From G963665085 sp963665085 (GTDB lineage: Bacteria; Bacteroidota; Bacteroidia; Bacteroidales; JAAAOM01): DNA of 64,000 nt. Of the stretch, positions 45,086 through 54,577 are shown in pieces. Made by a program: the position numbers and the translations under genes. The notes under the pieces are model-generated. The model saw only the letters and a list, made by a program, of their open reading frames with translations, had not been told where the DNA came from and did no database searches. Location: NCBI GenBank assembly GCA_963665085.2, contig CAXXXS010000001.1, positions 682,001 to 746,000 on the forward strand. The letters are read 5' to 3'. Position 1 is the stretch's first letter, and the number at the start of each line of letters is the position of its first letter.

Positions 45086-45357
45086 TTTTTGATTGTTGAA
45101 TGCTGATTGCTGATTTTTGAAGTTTCCCTCCACTTCTACATTCAGAAATCGCCGTTCTTCAATCTGCATTTCTTTGATTGTTGATTGTTGAATGATGATT
45201 GCTGATTTTTGAAGTATCCTTGAACTTCTGCATTCTAAAATCGTCAATCATCATTCTTAATTCTCTTTTATTTTTGATTGTTGAATGCTGATTTATGATT
45301 TTTGAAGTTCTCTTCCACTTCTACATTCAGAAATCGCCGTTCTTCAATCTTCAATCA
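45086..45357. repeat. palindromic 7-nt-periodic repeats, three copies
   Basis: Copies at about 45090-45165, 45176-45261 and 45273-45357, in the same orientation as the others, ending about 60 bp before the metG stop codon. They fill the gap and no gene is seen in it. Confidence 0.75.
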
Positions 45358-45414
45358 ATATTCATATACATACGTAAATCTACACTAATTATTTTGTTTC
45401 AAAAATACGAGTTA

Positions 45415-47439
45415 TTAACTAACCATTGCCCCTTCGTTTGTTTTATCTCCCGGAGAAACAAAAACTAATTTTCCGTCTGAATTCTCTGCCATCAATATCA
45501 TTCCTTGTGATTCTATCCCTTTTATCTTACGTGGTGCAAGGTTGACAAGGATAGAAACTTGCTGACCAATTATTTTTTCCGGTTCAAAATATTCAGCAAT
45601 ACCAGAAACAACTGTTCTCACATCAATGCCTGTATTTATTTTTAGCTTCAACAGCTTTTTTGTTTTTGGAACTTTTTCAGCTTCGAGGATGGTACCAATC
45701 CGGATATCCATTTTTGTAAAATCATCGAATGTAATAACTTCTTTCTGAGGTTCTACATTTGTTGCCTGATTTGCCAACTTTGTTTTCTCGAGTTTCTCAA
45801 GCTGAAGTTCTATTTCCTGATCCTCAACTTTTTCAAAAAGTAATACTGGCTTTTTAATTACATGACCTTCGTTAAGAATATTTGTGCCAATAGTTTCCCA
45901 AGATACTTTTTCCAGATTCAAAAAGTCATAAATTTTTTTCGATGTAAATGGTAAGAATGGCTCTGACATTACCGCTAAGTTTGCAGTTATCTGCAACGCT
46001 ACATATAAAATACTTTTTACCCGCTCTTCATCTGTTTTAATAAGTTTCCAGGGTTCTGTATCGGCAAGGTATTTATTACCCAGCCTGGCTAAATCCATAA
46101 AATATTTTAATGCTTCACGAAAACGGTATGTCTCCATGCTTTTTTCGAGATTCTGCTTAATCGTAATAATCTCGCTCAGTGTTTGTTGATCTTCTTCTGT
46201 TAACTCACCAGGAGAAGGGACTTCACCATCAAAATATTTATTTGTTAAGACAACTGTTCGATTCACAAAATTTCCAAGGACAGCTACCAACTCATTGTTG
46301 TTTCGCGTTTGAAAATCTTTCCATGTAAAATCATTATCCTTTGCCTCTGGCATGTTAGCCGTTAACACGTAACGCAACACATCTTGTTTGTCTTTAAAAT
46401 CTTCCAGATATTCGTGTAACCAAACTGCCCAATTCCTTGATGTTGATATCTTATCATTCTCAAGGTTCAGGAATTCATTAGCTGGGACATTTTCCGGTAA
46501 ATTATAGCTCCCTTCTGCTTTCAGCATTGACGGGAAAATAATACAATGGAAAACAATATTGTCTTTCCCGATAAAATGTACCAACTTAGTTTCTTTATCT
46601 TTCCAGTACAATTCCCAATCCGGGGTAAGATCTTTGGTTGCAGAGATATAACCAATTGGAGCATCAAACCAAACATATAGAACTTTTCCTTCTGCTTCTT
46701 CAACCGGAACAGGAATACCCCAGTTTAAATCACGACTTACGGCACGGGGTTGAAGTCCCTGATCAATCCATGATTTACACTGACCATAAACATTCGCTTT
46801 CCATTCTTTGTGATCTTCTAAAATCCACTTCTTTAGAAATGGTTCATGCTTATCAAGTGGCAAATACCAATGCTTTGTTTCTTTTAAAATCGGAGAACTT
46901 CCTGAAAGCATCGATTTTGGTTCTTTCAATTCAGTAGGGCTTAATGATGTGCCACAGCTCTCGCATTGATCTCCATATGCTTTATCAAAACCACATTTGG
47001 GACAAGTCCCCATAATGTATCGGTCTGCAAGGAATTGGTTCGCTTCTACATCGAAATATTGTTCCGATGTTTTTTCAATGAACTCACCTTTATCATACAA
47101 AGCCTTAAAAAATCCTGAAGCAGTTTCATGATGCGTTTTAGACGATGTCCTGTGATAGATATCGAAAGAAATCCCAAAATCTTCAAATGCCTTTTTTATT
47201 ATGCTGTGATATTTATCAACAACATCCTGAGGTGTAATGCCTTCATTACGCGCTTTTATAGTAATTGGAACGCCATGCTCATCTGAGCCACAAACAAATT
47301 TAACATCTTTACCTTTCAGCCTTAAATACCTTACATAAATATCTGCTGGAACGTACACTCCGGCAAGGTGCCCGATATGTACAGGCCCATTGGCATAAGG
47401 CAAAGCCGCGGTAACTAAATGGCGTTTAAAATCTTTCAT
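45415..47439 (-). CDS. metG: methionyl-tRNA synthetase
   Basis: A 674-residue class I synthetase that charges tRNA-Met. It shows PYANGPVHIGHLAGVYVPAD (HIGH motif), a zinc knuckle CPKCGFDKAYGDQCESCG, the KISTSRNWAVW loop (KMSKS equivalent) and a C-terminal EMAP/Trbp-like tRNA-binding domain (FDDFTKMDIRIGTILEAEKV). Length and domain order are normal for Bacteroidota. The ATG is preceded by AGGAG and, further up, a TATATTTG promoter element. Confidence 0.96.
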   Translation of the reverse strand: MKDFKRHLVTAALPYANGPVHIGHLAGVYVPADIYVRYLRLKGKDVKFVCGSDEHGVPITIKARNEGITPQDVVDKYHSIIKKAFEDFGISFDIYHRTSSKTHHETASGFFKALYDKGEFIEKTSEQYFDVEANQFLADRYIMGTCPKCGFDKAYGDQCESCGTSLSPTELKEPKSMLSGSSPILKETKHWYLPLDKHEPFLKKWILEDHKEWKANVYGQCKSWIDQGLQPRAVSRDLNWGIPVPVEEAEGKVLYVWFDAPIGYISATKDLTPDWELYWKDKETKLVHFIGKDNIVFHCIIFPSMLKAEGSYNLPENVPANEFLNLENDKISTSRNWAVWLHEYLEDFKDKQDVLRYVLTANMPEAKDNDFTWKDFQTRNNNELVAVLGNFVNRTVVLTNKYFDGEVPSPGELTEEDQQTLSEIITIKQNLEKSMETYRFREALKYFMDLARLGNKYLADTEPWKLIKTDEERVKSILYVALQITANLAVMSEPFLPFTSKKIYDFLNLEKVSWETIGTNILNEGHVIKKPVLLFEKVEDQEIELQLEKLEKTKLANQATNVEPQKEVITFDDFTKMDIRIGTILEAEKVPKTKKLLKLKINTGIDVRTVVSGIAEYFEPEKIIGQQVSILVNLAPRKIKGIESQGMILMAENSDGKLVFVSPGDKTNEGAMVS

Positions 47440-47482
47440 CCTATTTATTCTCCTACTAATTTACTTTTTGTAAAAATGGGAA

Positions 47483-47490
47483 CAAATATA
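47483..47490 (-). promoter_or_regulatory. metG: candidate -7 promoter element of metG
   Basis: The minus strand reads TATATTTG (TAnnTTTG) 43 bp before the ATG. No good -33 TTTG is seen at the usual distance. Confidence 0.45.
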
Positions 47491-47724
47491 TTGAAATCAT
47501 TGGTTTTAAGGAATTGAAAAGAAAAGAAAGTATCTTCGAAGTAATTATATTGTACATAGAGTCCGCCTTAAATCTTTACGCAGAAACAAAAAGCATAAAT
47601 GAATTATCACACAAAATATCAAGAGCTGCAATAGACTTATATAAACATTCTCCAGCCATCATCAAGAAACTGGTTTGGACTTTAAATACTCAATTTCATC
47701 CATGTATTTGTCCGTTTTTTCTAT

Positions 47725-47880
47725 AACGCACACTTTTGCAAGCTTGTAATTGGCTGGTCAACGCAAAAACCTACAAATTACAAGCTTGCAATTGGTCGAT
47801 CAACGCGTAAACCACACTTTTGCATGTGTGCAAAAACGTGGTTAATGCGTAAAACACCGTTTTGCAAGCATGCAAAACGA
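47725..47880. repeat. array of four palindromes separated by AACGC linkers
   Basis: Four different palindromic cores (around CAAGCTTG twice, TTTTGCATGTGTGCAAAA, and CGTTTTGCAAGCATGCAAAACG) are separated by similar linkers AACGCAAAAACC, AACGCGTAAACC and AATGCGTAAAACACC. The AACGC words lie at 47725, 47760, 47802 and 47844 (AATGC), a period of 35-42 bp. The rest of the stretch from 47440 to 48089 holds no convincing gene. Confidence 0.7.
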
Positions 47881-48089
47881 TGAAAAATCTGTTGAACAGT
47901 ATTTATAGGGCTTTCAGGGACATGATAGATCCATTTTTAGTATTATTGAAATCGAGTCAGGGTTATTAATCAACTTTAATTTTAAAAATGATATCCACCG
48001 ATTAGTAAATAAGTTATAAACTTTTTAATCTTTGCGTAACATTTCTTTACGAACTTTGCGTGGAAAATAAATGTCATCAACTTATAAAT

Positions 48090-48989
48090 ATGATTATTCC
48101 TTCCTTTTTAAAACATAAAGATAGTATTGCAATAACTGCCCCGGCAGGAAAAATTGGGCATACCGATGTTGAAAAAAGCATCGAAATATTCGAATCATGG
48201 GGACTTAACATAATTGTAGGCGAAACAATTGGAACTCACTTCAACAAGTTTTCTGCACCTAAAGAAAAGAGATTACAGGAACTTCAAAATTTTCTTGACG
48301 ATCCAACAATCAAAGCTATTATCTGTGCAAGGGGTGGATATGGCCTCATTCAGATATTGGATAAACTGAATCTGGATAAATTTAAAAACAATCCTAAATG
48401 GTTAGTTGGGTTGAGCGATATCACTAATCTCCATTCTTTGTTTAATAAAAATGATATAGCAAGTATTCATGGCTTTATGCCGGTTAGTTTTTCAAAAAAA
48501 GATGCGGGCACATCTATTCAATCGTTGTATGATGCGTTGTTTGGAAACCTGAAAAATTTAGAAATTACTCCATCCGGATCTAATATTCCAGGTGAAAACA
48601 AAGGTAAAATTGTTGGCGGAAACCTATCTATTTTATATAGCCTATTAGGAACCCCTTATGATATTGAAACAACAAACAAAATACTGTTTATTGAAGAAGT
48701 GGCAGAACACCACTATCATATTGATAGAATAATAAACAGTTTCAAATTGGCAGGCAAATTCAATGGGTTAAAAGGACTTATAATAGGTGGCTTTACGGAT
48801 ATAAAAGATTCCAGTGAAGAATTTGGGTCTACTGTGGAAGAAATAATACTTGACGCTGTTAAAGAATATAATTTCCCCGTCGCTTTTGGTTTTAGTGCCG
48901 GGCATATTAATCCAAATATTTCTTTTTACCTTGGAAAAGAAATCAATTTAAATGTTACAGAAAATTCAACAACTATAGCATATATTTAA
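48090..48989 (+). CDS. LD-carboxypeptidase (S66, murein recycling)
   Basis: A 299-residue S66 peptidase that trims the terminal D-Ala from murein tetrapeptides in the cytoplasm. Visible are SIAITAPAGKI, IICARGGYGLIQIL, VGLSDITNLHS (nucleophile Ser), FIEEVAEHHYHIDRI (Glu) and FSAGHINPN (His). An in-frame GTG exists at 48060, but the ATG at 48090 gives the family-typical start MIIPSFLKHKDSIAI. It leads a row of four plus-strand genes with tiny spacings. Confidence 0.9.
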   Translation: MIIPSFLKHKDSIAITAPAGKIGHTDVEKSIEIFESWGLNIIVGETIGTHFNKFSAPKEKRLQELQNFLDDPTIKAIICARGGYGLIQILDKLNLDKFKNNPKWLVGLSDITNLHSLFNKNDIASIHGFMPVSFSKKDAGTSIQSLYDALFGNLKNLEITPSGSNIPGENKGKIVGGNLSILYSLLGTPYDIETTNKILFIEEVAEHHYHIDRIINSFKLAGKFNGLKGLIIGGFTDIKDSSEEFGSTVEEIILDAVKEYNFPVAFGFSAGHINPNISFYLGKEINLNVTENSTTIAYI

Positions 48990-48990
48990 A

Positions 48991-49356
48991 ATGAAAAGCA
49001 CACAATCTATAGGCAACCAGGGAGAAGAAACTGCAGCAGAATTTCTTGTAAAAAAAGGATATTTAATCCTGCACAAAAACTGGAGATACAAACATTTGGA
49101 GATAGATATTATTGCAAGAGATAAAAACGAACTTGTAATTGTTGAAGTAAAAACCAGAAAAAATGAAGATTTTGAAGGCCCTCAGGATGTTGTAACAAAA
49201 AAGAAACAGAAATTTTTAATTGAAGCAACAGCAGCTTTTATCGAAAAATATGATATTGATTTGGAAACCCGGTTTGACATCATACACATCATTACAGAAA
49301 ACAAGGGACCAAAAATAGAACATATAAAAGATGCGTTTTACCCTCAACTCAGATAA
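48991..49356 (+). CDS. YraN-family putative endonuclease (UPF0102)
   Basis: A 121-residue protein: GNQGEETAAEFLVKKGYLIL, NWRYKHLEIDIIARDKNELV, IVEVKTRKNEDFEGP. The E-x-D...E-V-K pattern is the PD-(D/E)XK core of the family. The role is unsettled, and natural transformation or DNA repair has been suggested. It starts one base after the LD-carboxypeptidase stop. Confidence 0.92.
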   Translation: MKSTQSIGNQGEETAAEFLVKKGYLILHKNWRYKHLEIDIIARDKNELVIVEVKTRKNEDFEGPQDVVTKKKQKFLIEATAAFIEKYDIDLETRFDIIHIITENKGPKIEHIKDAFYPQLR

Positions 49357-49359
49357 AAA

Positions 49360-49713
49360 ATGGATATCGAATTATTACGGGAATACTGTTTAAAGAAAAA
49401 AGGAGTAACCGAAAGTATGCCATTTGGGCCGGATGTTTTGGTATTTAAAGTAATGGACAAAATGTTTGCCCTCACAAATTTAGAGGGTGAATTCAGGATT
49501 GCACTTAAGTGCGACCCCGATTATGCCATTGAGCTACGAGAAAACTATCCATCTGTAATACCGGGCTATCACATGAACAAAAAGCATTGGAACACAATAA
49601 TAGTAGATGGAAGTATTCAAGATAAATTAATTTTTGAGTGGATTAACGACTCATATAACCTTATCGTTGAAAGTCTCCCAAAGAAAAAACAACAGGAATT
49701 AATTAAAAAATAA
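49360..49713 (+). CDS. MmcQ/YjbR-family protein
   Basis: A 117-residue CyaY-like fold protein: REYCLKKKGVTESMPFGPDV, VFKVMDKMFALTNLEGEFRI, GYHMNKKHWNTIIVDGSI, WINDSYNLIVESLPKKKQ. It is named for a presumed DNA-binding role that is weakly supported. Its stop overlaps the start of the next gene (TAATG). Confidence 0.9.
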   Translation: MDIELLREYCLKKKGVTESMPFGPDVLVFKVMDKMFALTNLEGEFRIALKCDPDYAIELRENYPSVIPGYHMNKKHWNTIIVDGSIQDKLIFEWINDSYNLIVESLPKKKQQELIKK

Positions 49714-50285
49714 TGAGAAAGATTGGGACATATTTTCTGGAGGGCCTATTATTTATTGCGCCTATTGCTGTTACATTTTATATTCTGTATTTCATATTTA
49801 CGTTTGTTGACGGACTATTACAGCATTACCTCGACAAATGGATCGATAAAAGTATTCCGGGATTAGGCATTCTCGTAATCATTTTGTTATTAACACTAAT
49901 TGGTTTTATTGGCTCAACAATTATTGCCCGCCCTTTTAAAATCCTTTTCAATAACATTATGGAAAGAGCCCCTATTGTTAAGCTCATTTATTCTGCTATT
50001 AGTGACTTATTATCAGCCTTTGTTTCAAAAGAGAAAAAATTTAATAAACCTGTTCTTGTAAAAGTTAACTCAATCTCGGAGCTTGAAAAAATTGGATTTC
50101 TTACACAAGAAGATCTAACACAAATCGGTATCAAGGATAAAGTATCAGTATATTTCCCGCACTCCTATAACTTCTCTGGTGAAATGTTTATTGTACCCAC
50201 AGAAAACATAAAATTATTGGATATCCCCGCAGCAGAAGCAATGAAGTTTGTTGTTTCGGGAGGTGTTTCCAAGGCATGGGAATGA
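49713..50285 (+). CDS. DUF502 membrane protein
   Basis: A 190-residue protein with two N-terminal membrane segments (GLLFIAPIAVTFYILYFIF and LGILVIILLLTLIGFIGS), the conserved APIVKLIYSAISDLLSAF and a soluble C-terminal domain (VSVYFPHSYNFSGEMFIVP). The family is widespread in bacteria and plants with no settled function in bacteria. Confidence 0.9.
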   Translation: MRKIGTYFLEGLLFIAPIAVTFYILYFIFTFVDGLLQHYLDKWIDKSIPGLGILVIILLLTLIGFIGSTIIARPFKILFNNIMERAPIVKLIYSAISDLLSAFVSKEKKFNKPVLVKVNSISELEKIGFLTQEDLTQIGIKDKVSVYFPHSYNFSGEMFIVPTENIKLLDIPAAEAMKFVVSGGVSKAWE

Positions 50286-50353
50286 AATCGATTTAAAAGG
50301 ACAGACATGGTCAACAAGTTTTGCAAGACTAACACAGAAAAAATTGTCTAATT

Positions 50354-52219
50354 CTACTCCCCAGATTTCTCAGCAAGTTCCATCCAACGCATTGTCTTCT
50401 CATCAATCTGATCCATAAGCGTTGCAATGTTGTTTGACTTTTCAACCAATTCATCGGGAGTTAATGTTCCAGAATTAAGTAATTCTTCAATCTTACTTTT
50501 TTCTTCCTCCAAATCGGCTATTTCCTTCTCCAGGGTTTCATACTCTAACTTTTCTTTATAGGTAAGTTTTTTTGTTGTAGGAGCTGATTTTGGTTTCTCC
50601 TTTTTTACAGGTTGGGCTTCACGTTGTTTTATCTTGTCCTGTTCCTGCTTCCATTCAAAATACTGCGAATAGTTGCCCGGAAAATCTTTTATTTTACCCT
50701 CGCCTTCAAAAACAAAAACATGATCCACAATCTCATCAAGGAAATACCTGTCGTGCGAAACTACCATAACACAACCGGCAAATTCGCTAAGGTAATCTTC
50801 CAATACTTCGAGCGTAGCAATATCCAGATCATTCGTAGGCTCATCGAGAATAAGAAAATTTGGGTTCTGCATTAAGACAGTACAAAGGTATAAACGACGT
50901 TTCTCTCCGCCACTTAACTTGTATATTAAATCATGTTGACGTTGAGGAGGAAATAAAAAATGATTTAAGAATTGAGATGCAGTAATTACACTCCCATCTG
51001 CTAATTTTATTGTTTCTGCAATATCGGTAACAGCATCCAGAACTTTCATGTTATCATCAAAATCCATCCCTTTCTGTTCGTAAAATCCGAACTTAATAGT
51101 CTCCCCTGTTTCTATAGTTCCTTTATCCGGTGATAGTTGCTGGGTTAAAATATTCAGAAAGGTTGACTTGCCACAACCATTTTTCCCAAGAATTCCAATT
51201 TTCTCAAAACGGTTAAATGTGTAACTAAAATTATCGAGGTATTTCACACTATCCCAAGAGAAATCGAGATCTTTGGCAACAAGAATCTTGCTACCAATTC
51301 TTCCTCCTTTAACATTTATTTTTACATTATCCTCATTATAATTTTTTGATGCTTTGTCTTTAAGATCGTAATAATTATCAATTCTATATTTTGCTTTTGT
51401 CCCCCGGGCTTTGGGCATACGGCGCATCCAGTCTTCCTCTTTACGCAACAAATTTTCTGCTTTCTCAACTTCTTTAATCTGAAGTTCAATCCGCTCCTGT
51501 CTTTTCCTTAGAAAATATGAATAGTTGCCTTTATACCGGTAAAGTTGTTTATTGTCAAGCTCAATAATTTCATTGCAAACCCTGTCGAGAAAATACCGAT
51601 CGTGCGTAACCATTAACAACGTAATATTTGTACGGGTTAAATAATTCTCCAGCCAGGCAATGGCTTCAATATCCAGGTGGTTAGTTGGCTCGTCGAGAAT
51701 TAAAAAATCAGGTTCGTCAATCAGGGCTGTTGCCAAAGCAATTCTACGTTTTTGTCCTCCTGATAACTCAGAGATAGGCTGGTTTAGATTATGAATATTT
51801 AATTGCGACAATAACTGTCGAATCCTATTCTCATAATCCCACAATTTGTTGTTATCTAATATAATTGATAATCGTTCAATCTCACTTGAATTATTTGACT
51901 CAATCGCAGACTCATACTCTTTTAAAAGCTGAAGCGTTGTGTTTTCAGTATTAAAAACTGCTTCAATTATTTTTTGATCTTCTTTAAATTCGGGAGTCTG
52001 TGAGAGATATCCATATTTTCTATCGGGCAAATATTTTATCGTCCCACTATCCTGGGAATCATTCGACGTTAATATGTTAAGAAGTGTGGTTTTTCCTGTT
52101 CCATTTTTAGCTATTAGTCCTGTTTTTTCACCTTCTGCAATAGAGAAAGTAATATCAGAGAATAACTCTAAATCCCCAATTGCCTTTGATAATCCTTCAA
52201 CTTCAAGTAATGCTGACAT
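50354..52219 (-). CDS. ABC-F family ATPase (Uup-like)
   Basis: A 621-residue protein with two ABC domains and no membrane part. The first has AKNGTGKTTLLNIL, LSGGQKRRIALATAL, FLILDEPTNHLDI; the second has GILGKNGCGKSTFLNIL, LSGGEKRRLYL, FLILDEPTNDLDI. A linker helix rich in charged residues (LQIKEVEKAENLLRKEEDWM) joins them, and a C-terminal coiled coil (TYKEKLEYETLEKEIADLEE) resembles Uup. ABC-F proteins act on the ribosome or on DNA intermediates. It ends 68 bp from the convergent DUF502 gene. Confidence 0.92.
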   Translation of the reverse strand: MSALLEVEGLSKAIGDLELFSDITFSIAEGEKTGLIAKNGTGKTTLLNILTSNDSQDSGTIKYLPDRKYGYLSQTPEFKEDQKIIEAVFNTENTTLQLLKEYESAIESNNSSEIERLSIILDNNKLWDYENRIRQLLSQLNIHNLNQPISELSGGQKRRIALATALIDEPDFLILDEPTNHLDIEAIAWLENYLTRTNITLLMVTHDRYFLDRVCNEIIELDNKQLYRYKGNYSYFLRKRQERIELQIKEVEKAENLLRKEEDWMRRMPKARGTKAKYRIDNYYDLKDKASKNYNEDNVKINVKGGRIGSKILVAKDLDFSWDSVKYLDNFSYTFNRFEKIGILGKNGCGKSTFLNILTQQLSPDKGTIETGETIKFGFYEQKGMDFDDNMKVLDAVTDIAETIKLADGSVITASQFLNHFLFPPQRQHDLIYKLSGGEKRRLYLCTVLMQNPNFLILDEPTNDLDIATLEVLEDYLSEFAGCVMVVSHDRYFLDEIVDHVFVFEGEGKIKDFPGNYSQYFEWKQEQDKIKQREAQPVKKEKPKSAPTTKKLTYKEKLEYETLEKEIADLEEEKSKIEELLNSGTLTPDELVEKSNNIATLMDQIDEKTMRWMELAEKSGE

Positions 52220-52222
52220 ATT

Positions 52223-52666
52223 TTAACGTAGAATTAAATCACAATTTTGTTCTGTCCAGGAAATTTCTGCACCCAGGCTTTTATAAAATTCAATAGCTGG
52301 TTTGTTCCAATCAGAAACCTGCCATTTTAATTTGCTACACTTTTCCTGCTTTGCAAAATCAATTACTCTATTAATAAGTTGTGTTCCCAATCCTTTGCCC
52401 CGAAATTCTGGTTTCACATATAAATCGTCCATATATAGAGACTTACCAATCCAAGTGTAATAGGCGAAAAAACAGATTACATAACCAATTATTCCGTTAT
52501 TGCTATCAACAGCTACAAATCCGTTTATATAATCTTTCTCCTCTTGCATCTTCTCAACAGTGTTGACCATTTTTTCGGGTAACTTTTCAAATACAGCAAA
52601 TTCCTTGAAGAGAGCCACTAATGTCGAAAAATCCGATTCTGCAATTTCTCTGATAGTAATATCCAT
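52223..52666 (-). CDS. GNAT acetyltransferase (diamine acetyltransferase-like)
   Basis: A 147-residue GNAT: IREIAESDFSTLVALFKEFA, GYVICFFAYYTWIGKSLYMD, DLYVKPEFRGKGLGTQLINR (acetyl-CoA loop) and WNKPAIEFYKSLGAEISWTE. The pattern with TWxGK and DLYV resembles spermidine/diamine or thialysine acetyltransferases. It lies 3 bp upstream of the ABC-F gene. Confidence 0.87.
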   Translation of the reverse strand: MDITIREIAESDFSTLVALFKEFAVFEKLPEKMVNTVEKMQEEKDYINGFVAVDSNNGIIGYVICFFAYYTWIGKSLYMDDLYVKPEFRGKGLGTQLINRVIDFAKQEKCSKLKWQVSDWNKPAIEFYKSLGAEISWTEQNCDLILR

Positions 52667-52714
52667 CCCTTTTATTCTTTTACGACTGCGAAGTACGTTA
52701 TTTTTTATGAATCA

Positions 52715-53209
52715 TTAAGACAAAATCTTTTGGAAAGCAACTACATCAAGAATTTTATTGAATTTCTCTCCCACTTGTTTATAGTGAGCACATTTCTCAA
52801 ATCCACATTTTTCAAATAGAGAAACGCTTGAGATATTTTCGGAGGTTATCACTCCAATTAACACTCTTAAACCAAGCTCATTTGCAATTTCAATCATTTT
52901 GGCAATAACCTGTTTCCCGATTCCTTTCCTTGTACATTCTGGTTTGAGATAAAGTGTTATTTCGGCTGTTTTATTATATGCCTGTCTTTTCTTAAATGCC
53001 GAAAAATAGCAATAGCCGCACTCATTATTATTAAAGGTGATTATATACGATTTGTATAAGGGATGATTTATCAGAATAACCTCTTTTAACTCCTCAATTG
53101 TTATTTCTTCAGTGTGAAAAGTTGCTATTGAGTTGAAAATATAATAATCGTAAATTTCTTTAATAAAAGAATAATGTTTTTCCTGAAGAGGAATTAGCTG
53201 TACACCCAT
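52715..53209 (-). CDS. GNAT acetyltransferase (phosphinothricin acetyltransferase-like)
   Basis: A 164-residue GNAT: HYSFIKEIYDYYIFNSIATF, TAEITLYLKPECTRKGIGKQ (acetyl-CoA loop), LIGVITSENISSVSLFEKCG. The pattern resembles the Pat/Bar-like subfamily that acetylates amino-acid analogues. The substrate is unknown. Confidence 0.85.
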   Translation of the reverse strand: MGVQLIPLQEKHYSFIKEIYDYYIFNSIATFHTEEITIEELKEVILINHPLYKSYIITFNNNECGYCYFSAFKKRQAYNKTAEITLYLKPECTRKGIGKQVIAKMIEIANELGLRVLIGVITSENISSVSLFEKCGFEKCAHYKQVGEKFNKILDVVAFQKILS

Positions 53210-53283
53210 TTGTTTTCATTTTGAAATAATGTGCGAACATACTACAAATTGTAAAATCCGGGAAATAAGTATTAGCCTAAAAT

Positions 53284-54354
53284 TTAATTGCCCTGTAAGA
53301 TAAAACTGAAGGTGCTTCCTTTCCCAAACTCTGATTCAACGGATACTTCACCATCTAGTTTCTCAATTATCCTTTTCACAATTGATAAGCCAAGACCATA
53401 TCCTTTGGTAAGCTTTTTCTTTTCCGAATTATTCTCATCAAAAATTATTGGTTTTAGTTCGTCTGGAACTCCTTCTCCATTGTCTGTTACGTTATATTTT
53501 ATAAATCCATTATCAAGCTTTTCATTTGTAATCTCAATAACAGGTGGTTTTCCTCCGTATTTAATCGCATTACTTATAAAATTATACAATACTTCTTCAA
53601 TCCATTTTCCATAGCCTATACAGTCGAAGATATTCTCATCAGTTGTAATTAATACAGATGACTCTTCAATCTGATATTTAAATCTATCACAAGCTCTTTT
53701 AATTACACTTTTCATATTAACGTTACTCTTTTCTACGTCTTCCTTTTTCATGCTTGCAAAAAGAAGAATTTCTTTTACCACATCATTGAGTTTTCTTCCA
53801 TTATCAGCAATACTTTTCAGGAAGGTTAATTCCATTTCTTTCGGATTTTCTCCCCAGGTATCAACAAGTATTTCACTTAAACCGATAATGCCGCTTAATA
53901 ATGAATTAATGTTATGTGCAACTGTATGTGCATATTTATCCAATTCTTTGTTCCTAATCTTTAAATCGTCCTCTGCTCTTTTTCTTAATGTGATATCTGT
54001 TAAAAAAGCAATCCCTAACTTTCCCATCCCGGTATCTAAATGACTTAGACTAACCTCGACCGGAAATACAGAACCATCCTTGCATCTTGCCAATAAATTA
54101 AACCCTGTTCCCATAGATCTTTTCTTGGGGCTTTGGAAATATTTATTTATATGCTGCTGGTGAACTGCAGAAAACTGTTCAGGAATGATAAGACTAAGAT
54201 ATTTACCAACTATTTCGTCTTTCTCATAGCCTGTAAGATTTATTATTCTTTCATTTATAAAAACAACAGCCCCTCTTTCATTAATCATAATAACTCCTTC
54301 AGATAAAGAATCTAATAGTTTTATGAGATCTATATTTTCTGCTTTTTCGATCAT
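53284..54354 (-). CDS. PAS-domain sensor histidine kinase
   Basis: A 356-residue soluble kinase with a PAS domain (about 5-125; GVIMINERGAVVFINERI, then ARCKDGSVFPVEVSLSHLD), and a dimerisation helix with His147 in YAHTVAHNINSLLSGIIGLS; the residue after the His is Asn rather than Asp/Glu. The ATPase domain has the N-box VLYNFISNAIKYGG, G1 TDNGEGVP and G2 GYGLGLSIV. No membrane segment is seen, so it senses a cytoplasmic cue or works with partner proteins. No response regulator is directly adjacent. Confidence 0.9.
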   Translation of the reverse strand: MIEKAENIDLIKLLDSLSEGVIMINERGAVVFINERIINLTGYEKDEIVGKYLSLIIPEQFSAVHQQHINKYFQSPKKRSMGTGFNLLARCKDGSVFPVEVSLSHLDTGMGKLGIAFLTDITLRKRAEDDLKIRNKELDKYAHTVAHNINSLLSGIIGLSEILVDTWGENPKEMELTFLKSIADNGRKLNDVVKEILLFASMKKEDVEKSNVNMKSVIKRACDRFKYQIEESSVLITTDENIFDCIGYGKWIEEVLYNFISNAIKYGGKPPVIEITNEKLDNGFIKYNVTDNGEGVPDELKPIIFDENNSEKKKLTKGYGLGLSIVKRIIEKLDGEVSVESEFGKGSTFSFILQGN

Positions 54355-54577
54355 ATTTTAATTTTCAATAAAGAAATTTACTTCAAATTAGTTTAAATAT
54401 CTATAAAACAAAGGAGCTTTGAAAAAGATGAATAAAAAAACTTATTCCTATAAACAACGCTTATAGCTTGCTATTAACGGTACAAAACATCCAATAATAA
54501 CCAAACTCTATTTCAACATATTGATTTTCAATATAAAAAAAGCTAATTTTACTAATACCCATTAAAAAAAAAGAAAG

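Noticed and set aside
41527..45357. CRISPR array
   Set aside because: Repeats are not interspersed with equal-length unique spacers, vary in sequence and are fused head to tail; no cas genes are present.
47514..47726. 70-codon plus-strand frame with a faintly TetR-like helix-turn-helix start
   Set aside because: It starts with TTG, has a composition like intergenic DNA and runs into the palindrome array; at most a remnant.
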